A stretch of DNA of 64,000 bases from Parus major. Lineage: Eukaryota; Chordata; Aves; Passeriformes; Paridae. The notes under the pieces were generated by a model. That model had not been told where the DNA came from, did not search any database, and saw only the letters and a list, made by a program, of their open reading frames with translations. Every line of letters begins with the position of its first letter. Position 1 is the first letter of the stretch. The translations under genes and the position numbers were made by a program. Location: assembly GCF_001522545.3 (NCBI RefSeq), contig NC_031769.1, forward strand, positions 21,838,699 through 21,902,698, given 5' to 3'. Of this stretch, positions 24,001-36,325 are shown piece by piece.

Positions 24001-25913
24001 AGCATTGCACAAGATTCTGAACTATTTTGACAGTCCTGACAATTATCTGAGGACAGTGGAACAGGATTTTCTTTTGTTTCTTTTCACAGGTTTAGAAATT
24101 GATTTCTTGTGTCTCTGCAAAAAAATCCTTGGCATGAAATAATGCAAAATAATCACTTATGTACCTAGAGCTGGTTTCATCCCAAAATTTAAAGTATAAA
24201 AACTGGATTAATGTAACTGCAATGTTTCTGCCAGGAACATAATGGAAGGAATGGGTTCAAATTTGAAAGGGTTGCTAATGAGACATTGATTAAAAACCTC
24301 ATCCATAATGCTGCAAAAACTCAACTAAACATTCTGATGCTCAAGAAGCTCATCTAACATGAATCAGCTGGCTTAACAAACCACATTTCTTTAAAAAGAG
24401 AAAAGGAAAACACCAAAATGGTAGGTAACCAGGGAATTCACCCACTGTGCATAGAAAAACACATTCTATAACACAAATTATATTACATTATAAACACAAA
24501 TTATAACAATTTTACAGTCCTGTCTTGGGGATGCAATTGCTAGGGGAAATTCACTGCTTTCCTTTCATACAAAAATGGCTTCTGCACTCTTGAGTGGCAA
24601 ACCAGAGCTGTCCTGCCTGGCTCACCATGCTCCTCTCAGCTGAGCTAATAACTCCTGCTAGGCATCACTTGCCATTGGATGTTCTGGTTAATCTCTTCAG
24701 CTTTGCTCATTTTAGTTTTTAGCAAAAGTGCATGAAACGTTGTCGACTGCCACATTATCCTCACTTAACCTGCATGCCATTAACATGTCTTTCTGTTTCT
24801 TGGCTGACAATAAGCCCTTAAGTAGCTTTTCTTGCTTCAAACAGTTTAATTAAACATACTTATGCAAAACCCCTGACCAGTTCTTCATTTTTCAGACTGC
24901 TCTTTCTGTATTGCAGAGTTAGATGGTGCGCAGGTTAGAACAACCTGTTCTTTCAATCAGGAACAATTTCAGGACTGTGCTCAGCTTCATTTTGTTTGTT
25001 ACTACTCCCTGGCAGAAAGGCATTTCTCATTTGGTAACTCTGTTCTTCCCTGGACAACAGAAGAACAGGTTTTGCTTTAACTTAAAGCCTTAGTTACCCA
25101 GTCTTTCACACCAAATATGTGCACAGACATAAAAGTATTCAGCAAGTTGTCTGAATATCATTTTGAAGCGCATTTCAGTCTGGTGCAATTTCCCCACCTG
25201 AGGATATAATTATTCAGTAACTGGTAGGTCAGCAAGTTCTTTAATCAGTTCATGTCATTTCAGAAGATGTACCAGCTGGTGCAATTTTCACAAGACATGA
25301 AATATAAAAATTTGTAAATGAGATTATGGCAAATAAAAAGACAGCAGACATTAAATGATGAAAAAAAATCCCCAAAACAAGAACCCCACAACAAAAGAAA
25401 CTGAAGGATCATAGGCCTTTCTTCCAGTATTCAGCTCTTAAAAAATTGATAAAAAAATGACTGCCAGAGTAGAGTTTTGGCACTAGGAAATTGTGTTTGT
25501 AGTAGGATCAGCTCTGAATGCAAGTAAAGCACAGGACTGACAACTCTGAAGAAGAAGAAGGAATTATTTTTAAGTGAAACAGCTGTGATGAATAAACTAT
25601 TGGGATACTGATGGTTTTATTCTTAACAAAGCCCAGACTTCTACAGGTACAGCAAATAATAAATTAAATTCATGCAACAAGGAAAAAAAACCTCTAATTT
25701 CACAAAAATTATATCAGAACTTCCAGAGTCACAAGACAGGGAGACAGGAAAATAGAGGTTGTGTGTAGAGGAAGCACTGCATAAGACTCACTGCATGGGG
25801 TTAGGACACCACAGACCACAAATGGTAAGTTCTGTACATTCCCTTAGAGGAAAGGCACAAGCACAACACTGCTTTCCTTCTCTTCCACTTGTAACAGTCA
25901 GTTAATTCTCTGG
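24001..25913. other. Unique non-coding sequence
   Basis: No gene was recognised. The part at about 24700-24960 has even base complexity and few low-complexity runs, and I list it as a possible conserved element. The rest is AT-rich with short A runs. Confidence 0.5.
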
Positions 25914-25940
25914 AAATAAAAAATAAAATAAAAAATAAAA
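25914..25940 (+). repeat. (AAATA)n-like A-rich simple repeat
   Basis: Irregular AAATA/AAAATA units directly left of the GC-rich block that begins at 25951. Confidence 0.8.
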
Positions 25941-25950
25941 ATCAAAAACC

Positions 25951-26330
25951 TGTCCTGGTTTCAGATAGCAATAGCTGCACCTAAGCCCTGCCCAGCCCCC
26001 TAGACCTGCTCATGGCACACTGCACTGCAGGCAGCTGGTGAGCCTGCAGCATCCTGCAGCATCCTGCAGCATCCTGCAGCATCCTGCAGCATCCTGCAGC
26101 ATCCTTCACCTGGCTGCTGGCTGCATGTTCAGCTGCCTGTCCTGCCAGCAGAAGGAGGTTACATCCACATGCAGATGAAGGCACAGCTCCAGGCTCACAC
26201 ACCCATGGACAGACAGCCCAGCTCCAGAGGGACACCGGGAGTTTTGGCAGCACATGCTGGCAGCCAGGTTACCTTCTCTGCCTCTGGGGAAGGGCAGCAG
26301 CTGTCAGACAAAACATGCTGATTTGGAAAT
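25951..26330 (+). mobile_element. Possible ERV LTR fragment in a GC-rich block
   Basis: The block opens with TGTCCTGGTTTCAG, the sequence with which many songbird ERV LTRs begin, placed right after an A-rich tract. From there to about 26330 the base composition is much more GC-rich than the flanks, which fits inserted DNA. No TATA box, AATAAA signal or right-hand LTR end could be identified, and after the first 14 bases I do not recognise the sequence. The call rests on the terminus and the composition shift only. Confidence 0.35.
26043..26104 (+). repeat. 10-bp tandem repeat, about six copies
   Basis: The unit ATCCTGCAGC is repeated five times exactly (26051-26100), with partial units on each side. 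Each unit contains the palindrome CTGCAG. Because 10 is not a multiple of 3 and the units have no stop, all frames stay open through the array, which explains the repetitive open frame on the minus strand. Confidence 0.95.
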
Positions 26331-29300
26331 TAATGATTCACCTGCCAAGCCAATAACTCAGCTGTGCTCTCCTCTGTCAATGCTCTCCAGAGGAGCAAGA
26401 AAGGGCCAGTGGCTTTGTCAGCATTATGGCAGGGCAACTTTCTTATACGACCAAAGAATTTCTTCCACCGTCTTCAAAAATGCAGGTAATGCATTTCTGA
26501 GTTAAGGTGATGAGTTAGGGGTTACTCTAGGAAGAACAGAGTTCCTGTATAGGCATATACATAATCTTAGATGAAGCTTTGCACTTTCAAGGTGCTTTCA
26601 GCTTTTTGAACACTTGATTTGTTGTTTCCTCAGATCTCACTACTTACAGAAAGCAATTTGCTTTTCGTTTTCAAAAGCTAATGTTGAATCAATAACTAGG
26701 TTCTGCTAGCAGTGTCTCTTGCTAAACATTGTGCTGAATAGACTGTGAGCAACAGGTACCACAGCTTTCACATGAAAACAACTTAAGTAATAAGAATGTT
26801 CAAAATCAGGTTATTTCTCTATTTATCATTAACCTCCAGTCTGATATGGGAAATACAAAATATTTTTTAAAAGGAGCTCAGAGAATTAGAGTGGATTTTT
26901 TTCCTTAAGATAAAGTGTTTAGCTCAAACATTTTTAAAGTATGCATGGAGGCAGCAAAATATGTGATGTGTGGATAAATCAATAATATGGAATAAAATCT
27001 AAGAAAGGAAAGAAGGGACGTCCCATGGAAGAGACGGAATAAGAGAAGAGAGGGTGCCTGGAGACATCACACCACAGCACCACTGGGAGAACAGAACTAG
27101 AAGACATTTTGCACTAAATGAATTTCAATCACAAAGAGTAATGCTCCTTGCAAGCACGAGGCATGGGCTCTAAAAAAGGTGAAAAATCTGGTGTCAAAAC
27201 TGAGTTGCCACATGAAGAAGCAAAATCTTCTTCAGAATGTTAGTCGCTGCCCATATAAAATAGAAACTTAAAAAATGGAATCCTACCCAGTGTCAGCTTC
27301 TTCTCCAGAGCCATCAGGCTGGTACTCTCCTTGAGCAACACACTGACTTTCTAAATAAGTCATGACCCTTTCTCTACACTGCCTGATAATGTGAAGTGCT
27401 GTACTGTGTGACAGAATAATGCCTCATAGAAAGATGTCTTTCAAATCATGTTCACCTTAAAGTGGGATTTCTCCTCTTTTAAATGAGAAAACCTAGCAGG
27501 AGAGTTTTAAAAACATTTAGTACCCAGCCTCATCACCATCTGGTCAGATTTGATTATTATACAGTTGAGCAATCTCCTGCTAGCTGCACCACGGGGGAAT
27601 TTCTTAAAAGGCTGCCATTTACCGTTTATAACTGTAGCAGGGAAGACGTAGAATATATGACTAGCATTTTGTGCCAAAAGAAGGGGCTTGCTTTGGTTTA
27701 GAGACGCTGATTATTTCACATGTAAACCAACAGATTTGTGTAGATAAAATCATTTACATGAAGAAAAACAGAAGGTCTGCAAAGTGCCATTAAGGCTCCT
27801 GAACCAAGCAGTACATTTACACCTGCACTATTTATTGATCACAAGAGGTCCCAATGCCAGTGTGTGTAAAAAATGGTTCCCTTTAAGAGAACAGATGCTT
27901 CATTGTTAATAGGAGTTTCACACATAAAAAATAAAAATTGTGGAAGACAGGGGAAGATATGTTCAGCCCCATATATTCACAATGAATATTAGGAACTCTT
28001 AATTAAGCTCTATACCATCACCATCAAAGCCGAGTTATTGTAGGAAGCAGAAGTTGCAAGAACACAAAAATAGGATAATTTTTGATCACTAAAGAATATT
28101 GTGCAGCCATCTAGGGAGAAAACATCCATAGACTGTTTTTTTACACATGGATAAATAAGAAAAAGAACAACTGTGAATGTCATGCCTGTGGAATAAAACA
28201 GCTACATTACATACCAAAAATGAGAAGAAAACACAATGTGCTTGTCACAAGCACAGAAAATCTGAATGAACTGTGATGCCACTATCACAGCATAATAATA
28301 AACAGATATTATCTGTCCTAGGGAATTATTTATACCTTTATCTTAAATGAAGCGTGATTCATTTGGGATTGGTTGTCTTGCTCTAACTATTTTAAGAGAT
28401 TCTGAGCTCTGTAGTTTCAAATTTAAAATGTTTTAAAATACACTTTGTTGTCACTTGGACTCATGCCTGTCTGTAATGGTTGTTCTTTTCCTGCTCTGGG
28501 ACAATAACCTGGACTAAAGACACCATCAAAGTAACCTTCTTGCTCCCTCTCACTTCTACAATCTTCTTAGCTAGAAATGTTATTGTGATTTTTGGTTATG
28601 GTTGCGCAAAGACCCTGCTTTTACTTGCCAAGTTAATCATTTAACTGTTTCTCAAATGGCCAAAGCCATGCTAATCAAATAAAATCCTAATGGTTTATAA
28701 CAAATCAAAGCCACCTATATCACAAGTTCATACACAATATTATGTTGAATTATTTTCTTCATAGTTTCACAGAATTATAATAAGCTCCAGGACCAGATGT
28801 AACTGCAAATATAGTAGAAACTGAATTACTTATTTGCTCTACACTTCCCTTGCTAAAATGCTGAAAGCATCTAAACACAGACACCTTAGTCAGAAACCTA
28901 AAAATGTTGCCAAGTATTTCAGTAATTTTTTTTTTTTAATTTTGTTGCCTTTTCTACCAGTTATATATTTAATTGTAATGAAATTACTCATCTTCACTTG
29001 GTCAGGCACACACCCAAGCCAGTTGTCATATATGAATGACATTAGTAAATTTTGGGTCCATAAACTTCTGTCATGGGAGTAAATTCTGGGATGCAGATTC
29101 TGCAGAGCAGCTGGACAAAACAGTCCTCCCTAAATTCCATTTGCAAAGGTAGGAGAAATGATGCAATTAGGAATGGTCACAACAACATTCACATTTTTCC
29201 AGATTAATATCAATTCATGGATAGTATGGTGAGGTGTTTTGGCTTTTTCTCATCTCATGCCATGTTCTACATGCCAGCCTTGGAAAGAGCAAATTCTTTA

Positions 29301-30275
29301 ATTACTACTAATATGATACTCATATTCTGGAACAGTCTGAGGGCTATGGACATCCGAAGAAGTAAGCAATATTAAGTACTGTCTTCTTTCTTCCTGTCTT
29401 TTGTAATGAGAACAAAATAATCTCAAATGCCAAAATACTTGGAATACTTGACATTTCATCAATTCCTAAACCCATCCAATTCTTACTTGTTTTTCTCTTT
29501 ATCCTCTGGAGATGGCAGCAATGGCTTTTCCTGTAAGAGCAAGAGTGTTTTGTAGCACACAAGTCTGGGAATACTTTTCATTGCCCTATCTCCCATAATG
29601 TCCAGTATCAGAGGTCAAGAATATGAGACACATAATGACTCCACTGAGGTGTCCCCACAGCTTTCATGCTCTGTGACTGAGGGAGCCACAACAGACATCT
29701 CTCTGTGTTTATTGGCATCTGGAAAATTATGTTTTGTGTCTGTTGGTCTCTGTCTCTTAACCTGCCTGAAGTTTCTTCATCCACATCTATCAAAAAGGGA
29801 TTAAGGAAACAGTTCCTTGAAAAAGCCCTTCTTTTGTTCTTGCTAAAGTTCAGCTGCTAAGTTCATTTGGTGCCTCTTTGGCAACTGTATTAGGAAGTCA
29901 TTGTGAATAGCTTTTCCTTACTCAGATTTTGATGTAACTTGGTTATAGCACAGAGCCAACAGGTTGTTCTGTTGTACTGCTAAGGCTGGCCCTAAAGTCC
30001 TCTCAGAGTGTCACAATAAATGGGAAGCTGAATTTCAGTCCCTGACAAAAATAATGGAGATAAAACCTAGATAGGAAAGGAAAAAAAAGATTATGCATAT
30101 CAGGAAAACTAGACCCTGAGTGGGCATGAAAACTCTTCTGCTCTCCAGGTTATATATGTACACCTTTTTAAAGGATGTATCAAAAAACAGACTTCAAAGT
30201 GCTATCCCTGCTTGGAAAAAAAACCCAAAACCTGCAAATACTGAAAGTTGATATCAAAATTCTAAGGTTAGCGGT
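26331..30275. other. Unique AT-rich non-coding sequence
   Basis: No gene was recognised. A 12-T run lies at 28926-28937. The stretch 27700-28060 has low simple-repeat content and includes the palindromic TTAATTAA near 28000. It is a possible conserved non-coding element. Open frames here are 60-83 codons without known domains. Confidence 0.5.
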
Positions 30276-30317
30276 AAAAAAAAAAAAATTAAAAAATAAA
30301 AATAAAAAATAAAAAAT
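30276..30317 (+). repeat. A-rich simple repeat
   Basis: A13 followed by AAAAAT-type units. No recognisable retrogene precedes it. Confidence 0.8.
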
Positions 30318-31457
30318 CACAGCAATTAATATATCTTGTCCTACAACAACTATGAAAGACAAGCGAACAGCAAAACTCTGCCTCTTATCGTGTGAATTTT
30401 CTCAGATAATAATCTCATCTGAAAACAATTTCAAACAGTATTTACAGCAGGTTCTCAGTCTGCACAAGATTTAGGGTTTGACAAATTATATAGTAGTAGC
30501 ATATTTGACTAAAGCATTTATGCACACGTTAAATGATTTCTCAGTGCATACCTTCAGAAAATGATGGAATGCCTGAGCTATAGACTAATCTTTCACTATT
30601 TTCTCTTCATTGAAAACACATCTTCATACTAAAGATCCTGCAAAAATCTCAACCAATGAGACATTTTCTAAGTAACCTAAAACCATGTGAAAAATACCTT
30701 CAAAGAATTATATGGTGCTTGTTAGTGATAAGCATGCAATTATTTTTTTTTTAATATAAATATTCCAAGTTACTTTCCAGTTGCATAAACTGGAAAAATA
30801 ATAGAAAAATCATTACAAGAATTTCTCTTCACTGTGCTTTGTAATTTTTAGTGCATGAATGCTCAAGACTTTTTGTCTCCTTGGATGCAACCAAATATTC
30901 ACAAGATACCAGAAACACATACTATTTTTTTAAAAAAAGTTAATTCAGGTGGCATAAATGTTAAATATAAACACTAATCTACATTTTAACCTATATTTTC
31001 TTCACTGAGCTGACACATCTGTCTGTCCTCTTCATAGTCCTTGAGAAGAACATTCAGACATGCTTCTAAGAAGATGTCGAAACCAAGCAATGCCTTGAGG
31101 TTCAGGAAGATCAGTTCTCAGAATCATTTTAATGAGGTCAGAAACTTGAAATGTAGTGACATTTGAAGTGGAATATACAGAGGAGAGAAGGCACAAAGTT
31201 GCCTTGGCATGGCAGGGCTAGAAACTACTGTAACATGCGTGTATATTTTAGGTTGCAGAGGTATCTGCTGTACAGCAGTGCCAGACACTGGAGTGTTCTG
31301 TAACTGCAGAGTGGTGGAGGGAGCTCACTGGAGTGTACTGTGCTTTCATTCCCTTCCATCCTTTTTAAATCAGGCCTTTTCTGCTATTCCTTTTGACCTT
31401 ACATGAGAAAGCTGCATGCTGAGTATGAAGTGAAAAAATCTTGAGCTGTTGTATAAA
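30318..31457. other. AT-rich non-coding sequence
   Basis: Nothing recognised beyond short A/T runs. Confidence 0.6.
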
Positions 31458-31760
31458 AAATGGACACGTTGGCAAGGCAGGAACAAGGAGGATGGTGTTG
31501 CCAAAAGCAGGATTGCTCTACCTGGATCCATCACCTAGAGGAGAGAGTCAGGGCTCTGCTAAATGAGGGGAGAAAGAGGGGAGACATCAGGCAGCATGGC
31601 CAAGCTCTTCAGAATGAGAGCAGCACCATGAAGGGGACATCCACAGTCAGTGGTTGCCAACTGGACTATTTGTAGGGAGCACACACCCATTTTCCAGACA
31701 AGGAGGTTTGGTACCTCAACCCCCCTGACCATTCCCCACAGGGAAATTGTGAACTGGAGA
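31458..31760 (+). pseudogene. Possible LINE (CR1-type) ORF1 remnant
   Basis: The block is GC- and purine-richer than its flanks. The frame from ATG 31460 to 31675 (71 codons) encodes a Cys-Cys..Cys cluster followed by a heptad-like segment, LEERVRALLNE, with an IRQ motif after it. CR1 ORF1 proteins begin with a Cys-containing segment and a similar Leu/Glu/Arg coiled coil. A second plus frame (31650-31946) continues the open character, as a frameshifted copy would. I see no esterase or other later ORF1 motif, so the family call is weak. It could instead be unrelated sequence with a chance coiled coil. Confidence 0.25.
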
Positions 31761-31949
31761 GACAACCTAATGGCAGAAGGACAGGAAAGACCAAAGTACC
31801 AGTGCTTTCCAGTCTCTGCATGTACCAGCATGGCTTCAGGAGAGAGACAGCCAGCACTGAGAGAACAGGGGACAGAATATTTATATAAGCAGGATGAGAC
31901 CAAAACCAGAGTGACATATGAGATACACTCAACAGCACTTATATGATGT

Positions 31950-34900
31950 GATTAGCACCTGTTTGTTTCTGAAAAAGCATGACAATTATAGGAAGTTAAC
32001 AGAGAATTATCCCAGTCCTATTTTTATTCCATAAAGGTATTTGCTGAAAAACAATATTGAACTGATCATATTTTGAATATATGTTTCTATTTCATAAAAT
32101 AGAAATTTGTTTCTTTGAAGTCTGTAATTCCCACATTATCCTTAATCAATTAATTAGTTCCCAACAATAGAAAAACCTCCTAATAGCTCCAAGATATCAT
32201 AAAGACTTTATTTTTTAAATTGAATGGTCATAATTTCTAAAATAAATACCTATGTTAGAAATACTTCTCTTTAAGTTTTTAACTTAAACTTCTTAACTTT
32301 TTTAAGTTTTTGAACAGTTTACTTGACAGCAAATACTTTATTGTTGCTGGATTTACTTTGCTTGACTTTTGAGCTACTTTACAGAAATGTCTCCGCATGG
32401 ATTTTCAACTCACAGCAGTTCTTTACCCTAATCATATTGAATTAAAGAGGAACAGAATTTTTCACAAACATCTCAGCTTACTGAATTTCAATTATTCGCA
32501 GTTTTTACTGCTAGTCTAACTCAGTTTCTATTACAAAATAATGGTGCCAAAATGGCAAATCCTGAGGATACTCACATACATTTTTTTCTCTGTGAATCGT
32601 CCTCTTCCTAATATCATCTATTATTTTCAACAACATTCATATCCAGATTCAACATAAGACATTATCAACTTACAGAGTGATCTGTGTCTTTGTGTTTGTG
32701 CTTGTCACATCAAGTTGTACATGTAGGTAATGACAGAATATCTATAAAACACTTTCCCAGACCATGAAAAAATTTTAAATTTTTTCATCACTGAACACCA
32801 AAGGAAATCCAAACCCTTCAAGACTCTTTGTGAGTGATAAGTGGTACTTTTTCCCTAGGGGAAAGGCACTTCAAATGCTTACTAAGGGAAGAGATGTATC
32901 TTAGGGTCTGTTTAAGTCTTATCAAGAATGTTTACATTATATTGATCCTACCCAGAGTGTATGGTTTAGTGAGCATCTGGACCAGCAGACTTGTAAAAAG
33001 CACTTGTGAGCTTTTTGTTCTTACCCTGCCTGATGTTAACTAGAAATTACATGGTAGGATCACCATTTGTTATAGAAATAGATGTTTTCCTATTGCTCAA
33101 GCAAGTAATACCAAAACTAGAGCTGCATGAATTTAAAAGGCTTTAGGATTTCATTCCTTCCCATTCTAGTAGCTAAATCAGCTCATTATCTCTGGAAATG
33201 CAAGAATGGTTAGTAAAATAGCTCCTTAGACAAATATTTCTTTGGGTTGAATATGAAAATTCAAACTGATGCCCCACTGTTACTTTGGATCATTTTCAAG
33301 AATTTAGCATAGATTCTATTAACTTTAATATATCTACTAAACACAAAGTAGCTCCAAAACTTCCCACTTTTACAAAACTGGAAACTGATCTCTTTGAGAA
33401 CTTTGCCTCTCAAGCCCCACTGAGACACTTAATTTGGAAGTCTAAGACAGTGAAGTTCCATTCCTGTGGGTTTTTTTGTAATCTACTTCAAAAATAACCA
33501 CTTAGAAAAAAGACTTTTCCTATTACACTTGATTCCATTATCACTTTATTAGCAAGTGCATGTTTCTAAAGCTCATTTTCTGAAGTTTTTACTGATTAAT
33601 TGAAAGACATGGGGAATCTGCAGGTGTTTCTGTGAATAAACACACGCAAGAAGTGATTATATTTAATTCCCTGTTTGTAAGCAATTTGAAAAATTACATT
33701 TAAGGTCACAGACATTCAATTGCGTTCAACAAACCGTAAAATATCCAGAATTAAATTATTAATTCCCTCTGGGTCAGATTCCACTCTCTAGCCCAAGGAA
33801 ACTGTAAAAACTGGTAACTTTGGACAGCTTGGTGACTCCCAAGAAGTTCAGTAAGTGCACAAGTATAGATTTAATACTGGAATTGTGTAGTAAGAGGGTC
33901 AAATTAAAAACGTATACCAAATCTCTGAGCTTCGTACTCTTGAGTTTTTCTTGGCCCAGTTTGCAGCTCTCAGGTAAACAGTGGATTAGGTGGAATTCTT
34001 GATGAACATTGCTTGTGGGCTTGTCTTATCAGATGAGGAAATAATCACCATAACATTGAAAAACACACTGCCCTGAAAGAATCACTCTATCCATTCTGAA
34101 TTTTTAACTGACAGTGAGCAGTATAAAATAGGCCAACTAAGATGTAAGGTTGTATTTTTTCAGCAATGTTCATCCTGTGCAGAGAATTAAGAATTAAGAG
34201 AGAGTTTCTCCCCACCAGAGGTTGTTCCAAAACCAAATTAATAGAGACCTGCAGAACGCTTAATTTCATCTTACGTATTTAATTGATGACAGGGAAGGAG
34301 GGAAAGAGAGAAATATATTAAATGGACATGAACATTGTCAGGCCCTCCCTAGACTCACCTTCTTTATCATATTTTTATTGAAATTTAGCACTAATTAATT
34401 TGCTAGAAAGACATGTTTTCTAATTCAGGCTAAGTACAGTGTTGGAGACTGAAGTATGTGGTATCCCTGTACCATTGTATTGTCTTGTAAGTAGCATCCA
34501 CACCTCTTTACAGGCAGTCACTATTAAGATAAGCAATCATTTTAAAATATCATTTGTAAGGCCAAATAGTCAGTTTGTTAGTTTCCAAATATTGAAGTAG
34601 AGATCAAAATGACGAAAGAGCACTGAAAAAAATTATTATTGTAGACACAGGCAGAAATTATAACAGAATTACTCAGGATGTGCTATTTGTTACCTTATAT
34701 GTAGGAACAGAAGTGAGAATAAATACAGTCCCTGCATCGCATCGTAGCAAAGAGAGAGTGGCTGTGGTTTTGGTTTCTGAGACAGCTTGAGGAATTGCAA
34801 AACATTTCTTGGAAGAAATCTGTAATAATGACCACCAGAACAGCTAGGCTGAGTTCAACAATTTTGCATATTTCATCTTTGCACAGTCTATCTGAAATTA

Positions 34901-36168
34901 TAACAGAAGGTAGCGATGGATCTCAGCCCAGCTCAAATACAAGATACAGTTTTTCCACTACTAAAACCATAGTGCTTGTCTACCATCAAAAAGTAAAACA
35001 GGAGCAGTGCAAGATAAGTTTTAGACGGTAGTTTATGTTTATGTATCAAACTTAATATTTTTTTAGCTCTGGCCTTGCAAAGGGCAATAGCTCAACAAAC
35101 ATCATCCACAGAAAAAATTCATGTAACCATGCCTGACCTCCATTATCTTTCACAATTCAACAACCCTACCTAGAAGAGGGCACAGAAATGCTGTAAATAA
35201 ATAAAGCAGGACTCTAATGTACTTTTGCAGGTTCTCAATAACCCATAGATCAAGGATTTCCTAAGCCAGAAATTATTCTTTGTACAAAATAATATTCCTG
35301 AACTAACATTTCTCATTAGTTTATTTGCTTTTTTTTCAGAGATCTGAAAACTTCTGACATCTACATTTTTGTGCAGAAAGCCACCCCCAAGCTGACCTAT
35401 GCAGGATTTTGAGAAGTTACCATCTTCTAAATGAAGAAAGGTCTGTTCTAAAACTGAGACCTGATCAATATTTTCAATAACTTGTAAGTCTTTTACAAGG
35501 AGAAAGGACTGTGAATCCTCCTAGCTAATTTATCAACTCTGATGTACCTTTCCATCACCAGCCCTACCTGGGGCATCTCTAGTCAGTCATTTTCTAATTT
35601 GAATGCAATTTCATACCATTGATCAGTTTTCTTGCCTCCTCAAGACCTTTTATGGTTGTCCTGGTATTAGATGAACTACTACCACACATGGGATTTGCAC
35701 TTTAGAATACAGATTTGACCACTAACATCATTATATCTCCTTTTTCTTTTCTTTCTTTCCTCCAAGTTCCCTTTCTGAAATGGTGGTGGCTCCTTCAGAG
35801 CTCTTCACCGTGCCTGTGAAATGACAATTGTTTGTCCCTCATTGGCATCACCCTGTGTCTGTACACAGTGACTTTCTCATGTCAGCTGGGTCACAACCAG
35901 TGCTTGTCTAGCACTGTGAAATTCCTTCCAAGCTCTTTGCTGTCAACTTTTTCTTTTGCATCAGCAAACATTATTATATCTACTTTGCATACAGTGTCTG
36001 GTTCATATTTTAGGGCACTTAGTTTTTATAAACCACCCAGACAGGATTTTATAATACCATCAAATGTTAATCAAAACACTGACACATTGTTATCACTGTA
36101 GGCACTTTCAATTAGATTATCCAGGTCTATACTTTGAAAAAAAATCCCTGCTAGCTTCTTTTTTATTT
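31950..36168. other. Unique AT-rich non-coding sequence
   Basis: No gene was recognised. It holds the AT palindrome at 32764-32788. Open frames are all 60-89 codons and without recognised domains. Confidence 0.55.
32764..32788. repeat. Near-perfect A/T palindrome (12-bp arms, 1-base centre)
   Basis: ATGAAAAAATTT and its exact reverse complement AAATTTTTTCAT flank a single T. It could form a tight cruciform or hairpin. A/T richness raises the chance of such a match. Confidence 0.75.
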
Positions 36169-36220
36169 AAAAAAAAAAAAAAAGGAAAAGGGAAGGAAAA
36201 ACAAGCAAATAAACAAACAA
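36169..36220 (+). repeat. A-rich tract
   Basis: A15 followed by purine-rich GGAAAAGGGAAGG and AAAC/AAAT units, ending about 18 bp before a CR1 copy. The tract may have been the insertion site or may have expanded later. Confidence 0.75.
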
Positions 36221-36237
36221 CCCACACAAGTCTAGTG

Positions 36238-36325
36238 AAAGGCTTGCCTGCCCACAGCAGGGGCATTGGAACTAAATGGTCTTTAAGGTCCCTTCCAATT
36301 CCACCCATTCTGTGATTATATGATA
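36238..36325 (+). mobile_element. CR1 LINE 3' end (truncated)
   Basis: The plus strand reads GGGGCATTGGAACTAAATGG, TCTTTAAGGTCCCTTCCAA and then CCATTCTGTGATTATATGAT. This is the CR1 3' end followed by its ATTCTGTGATT tail units. About 90 bp remains and the 5' side is truncated. The match to the consensus is closer than in the copy at 23.6 kb, so this is probably a younger insertion. Confidence 0.9.

Noticed and set aside
24255..24275. GGTTCAAAT string resembling a tRNA T-loop (box B)
   Set aside because: No matching A box, acceptor stem or anticodon arm could be placed around it.
25981..26253. 90-codon minus-strand frame with repeated residues
   Set aside because: The repetitive part is simply the translation of the 10-bp DNA tandem repeat.
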